7,027 bases of DNA from Nonlabens sp. GTDB taxonomy: Bacteria > Bacteroidota > Bacteroidia > Flavobacteriales > Flavobacteriaceae. Under the pieces are notes generated by a model. The model ran no database searches. It saw only the letters and a program-made list of their open reading frames with translations, and had not been told where the DNA came from. How positions within the stretch are numbered: position 1 is the first letter of the stretch; each line of letters starts with the position of its first letter. This document shows positions 5,619 to 7,027 of the stretch, in pieces. Location of the stretch: positions 1 to 7,027 of the forward strand of contig JALZUY010000318.1 of the NCBI GenBank assembly GCA_023301395.1, written 5' to 3'. The position numbers and the translations under genes were made by a program.

Positions 5619-7027
5619 TTATAATCGAATAGATAACCTCACAAAATAATTACCTCCTTGAACACCAAATTGCCCTACTCTTCTACTGTAAACAAAACTA
5701 CCATCACTGGTGTTTGAAGAATGAGTGTGTTTATCTGGATATACATTTAAGATATTATTTCCACCGACTATAGCTGTAAATCTAGAATTTAATTGATAAC
5801 TGACTGATAAATCGGTAAGAATTTTAGATTTAAATTTTTGATCTCTAGATTCCACTAATCCGGAAAACTCGTTTAAAACCCAGTTATTAGTATCTCCATC
5901 ATCTGGATGAAGATATTCAACTGGACCAAACAATGTGTTATTTAAAGTAAATCTGATTTTTTTATAATCATAAAAACTACTTAGGATCACCTTAAAATTA
6001 GGTTGTCCACTTTCAATTCTACCTATTTCTTCTCTATTAAAAATAACTTCTTCGGCTCCTTCAAAGGCCTGAGGCACTCTTATATCATTAACGACTCTAG
6101 TGCGATTCATGTTTAGACCAAAAGAACTTTCTAGTTTTCCAGAGCCCAGATTTCTTTTGTAGACAATAGCTAGATCTAATCCCGAAGTATTTGAATCTAT
6201 AGCATTTGTAAATAACTGAGCCGCTCCTACATTGAATGGATCTAAAATATTTTCAGACCCTTCAGATATTCTTCCTGAAAGCACTATTCTATCCTTTATA
6301 CCTATGAAGTAATAGTCTAAAGTTAAAGAGAGATTCTCATTAACTTTACTACTTAGACCACCACTGAAATGATTTGATAGTTCTGGCCTTAATTCAGCAA
6401 CATCGAATGCTTCTGCAAGAGCGCTTTCATTATTAAAAGTTCCTACTTGTACAATATCGCCATCAATAAATTGAGTACTTATATTTTGAAAAAACACTTG
6501 ATGTAACGATGGGGCTCTAAATCCAGTAGCAATTCCTCCTCTTAAGCTCAGTCTTTCACCTAATTTATATCGAGAAGCTAACTTCCATATAATTTGACCA
6601 CCAAAATCGTTGTAAGATTCATTCCTTGCAGATACTTGAACTAACCATTTATCACTCATATTTGCTTCAACATCCACGTAAAAAGCACTGTTCGTTCTGA
6701 ACTTATTTAATTCATTCTCTGGTTGAATCCCAGGAAACACTTGTGCACCAGCAATTCTAGGAATATCCTCTCCTGCTGAATTACTAAAAGTACTTCCACC
6801 GTCAATATAAGAAGCTTCTTCTCCAGATCCAATCTGATAGTTTTCAACTCTCAATTCTGCACCAAATGAAAAATTCAATCCCGATTTCCAATCAAAACTT
6901 TTAGATAAATCTAGATTAGAAGTATTTTGACTATATAGAAATCCTCCAGCATAAAACGTAGTAGGTGATGCAATTCCCAAAGAAGCATTGTTTGAATTAT
7001 TGATAGTATAATCTAATTTATTTACAC
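5619..7027 (-). CDS. TonB-dependent outer-membrane receptor, C-terminal barrel (5' end outside window)
   Basis: The frame is open from the window edge (first full codon ends at 7025) to a TAA at 5619, giving 468 residues; the signal peptide, plug and early barrel lie outside the window. A TTG that could be read as a start at 6980 is an internal Leu codon. Alternating polar and aromatic strands continue throughout. Family landmarks are FGAELRVENYQI (53-65), GAQVFPGIQPENE (93-105), ATGFRAPSL (166-174), the late-strand motif NNILNVYPD (423-431) and a C-terminal strand YFVRLSIRL that ends in Leu rather than the more common Phe. Such receptors import siderophores, vitamins, glycans or other bulky substrates with energy from TonB-ExbBD. 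No SusD partner follows, which argues mildly against a glycan system. The substrate cannot be read from this part. The adjacent YfiR-kinase suggests the receptor is part of a signalling unit. Confidence 0.93.
   Translation of the reverse strand, partial: VNKLDYTINNSNNASLGIASPTTFYAGGFLYSQNTSNLDLSKSFDWKSGLNFSFGAELRVENYQIGSGEEASYIDGGSTFSNSAGEDIPRIAGAQVFPGIQPENELNKFRTNSAFYVDVEANMSDKWLVQVSARNESYNDFGGQIIWKLASRYKLGERLSLRGGIATGFRAPSLHQVFFQNISTQFIDGDIVQVGTFNNESALAEAFDVAELRPELSNHFSGGLSSKVNENLSLTLDYYFIGIKDRIVLSGRISEGSENILDPFNVGAAQLFTNAIDSNTSGLDLAIVYKRNLGSGKLESSFGLNMNRTRVVNDIRVPQAFEGAEEVIFNREEIGRIESGQPNFKVILSSFYDYKKIRFTLNNTLFGPVEYLHPDDGDTNNWVLNEFSGLVESRDQKFKSKILTDLSVSYQLNSRFTAIVGGNNILNVYPDKHTHSSNTSDGSFVYSRRVGQFGVQGGNYFVRLSIRL

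Noticed and set aside
6978..6980. TTG as the start of the TonB receptor
   Set aside because: The frame continues to the window edge without a stop, and a 453-residue barrel fragment without plug or signal peptide would not be functional.

Overview
This is a low-GC window in which every supported gene lies on the minus strand, so transcription runs from position 7027 towards 1. An Asp/Asn-rich FG-GAP protein, a YfiR-histidine kinase fusion beside a TonB-dependent receptor, the absence of Shine-Dalgarno leaders and matches to the TAnnTTTG promoter element all point to a member of the Bacteroidota, most likely a flavobacterium. That assignment is inferred from gene content; no rRNA or marker gene is present.

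Region A (7027 to 3816) is a two-gene unit. The C-terminal barrel of a TonB-dependent outer-membrane receptor is cut by the window edge. After 15 bp comes a complete 595-residue sensor kinase with a signal peptide, a periplasmic YfiR/DUF4154-like domain, a long coiled coil, one membrane helix and a canonical HisKA/HATPase core. A GC-rich palindromic terminator ends the unit. The pairing suggests a sensory system tied to outer-membrane uptake; no response regulator is in the window.

Region B (3815 to 3329) is a 487-bp gap without a convincing gene. It holds an unexplained element: three tandem 17-bp units, and about 60 bp away an inverted copy of the same unit, with a 12-bp-arm palindrome between them. 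All three departures from perfect pairing between the middle unit and the inverted copy become G-U pairs in a minus-strand RNA, giving 18 uninterrupted pairs. This is the most likely undescribed structure here.

Region C (3328 to 2669) is a Crp/Fnr-family regulator that apparently starts at TTG and has a non-cAMP-like effector pocket.

Region D (2533 to 1) looks like one operon: a TetR regulator with a 7-bp-arm palindrome just upstream of its start, a DUF2062 membrane protein, a six-helix membrane protein of unknown function, and a membrane-anchored FG-GAP/VCBS protein cut by the window edge. Spacings are 17 bp, 21 bp and a TAATG stop-start overlap. The TetR protein keeps the Cys and Lys that align with the redox pair of E. 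coli NemR, so the operon may answer to an electrophile or oxidant.
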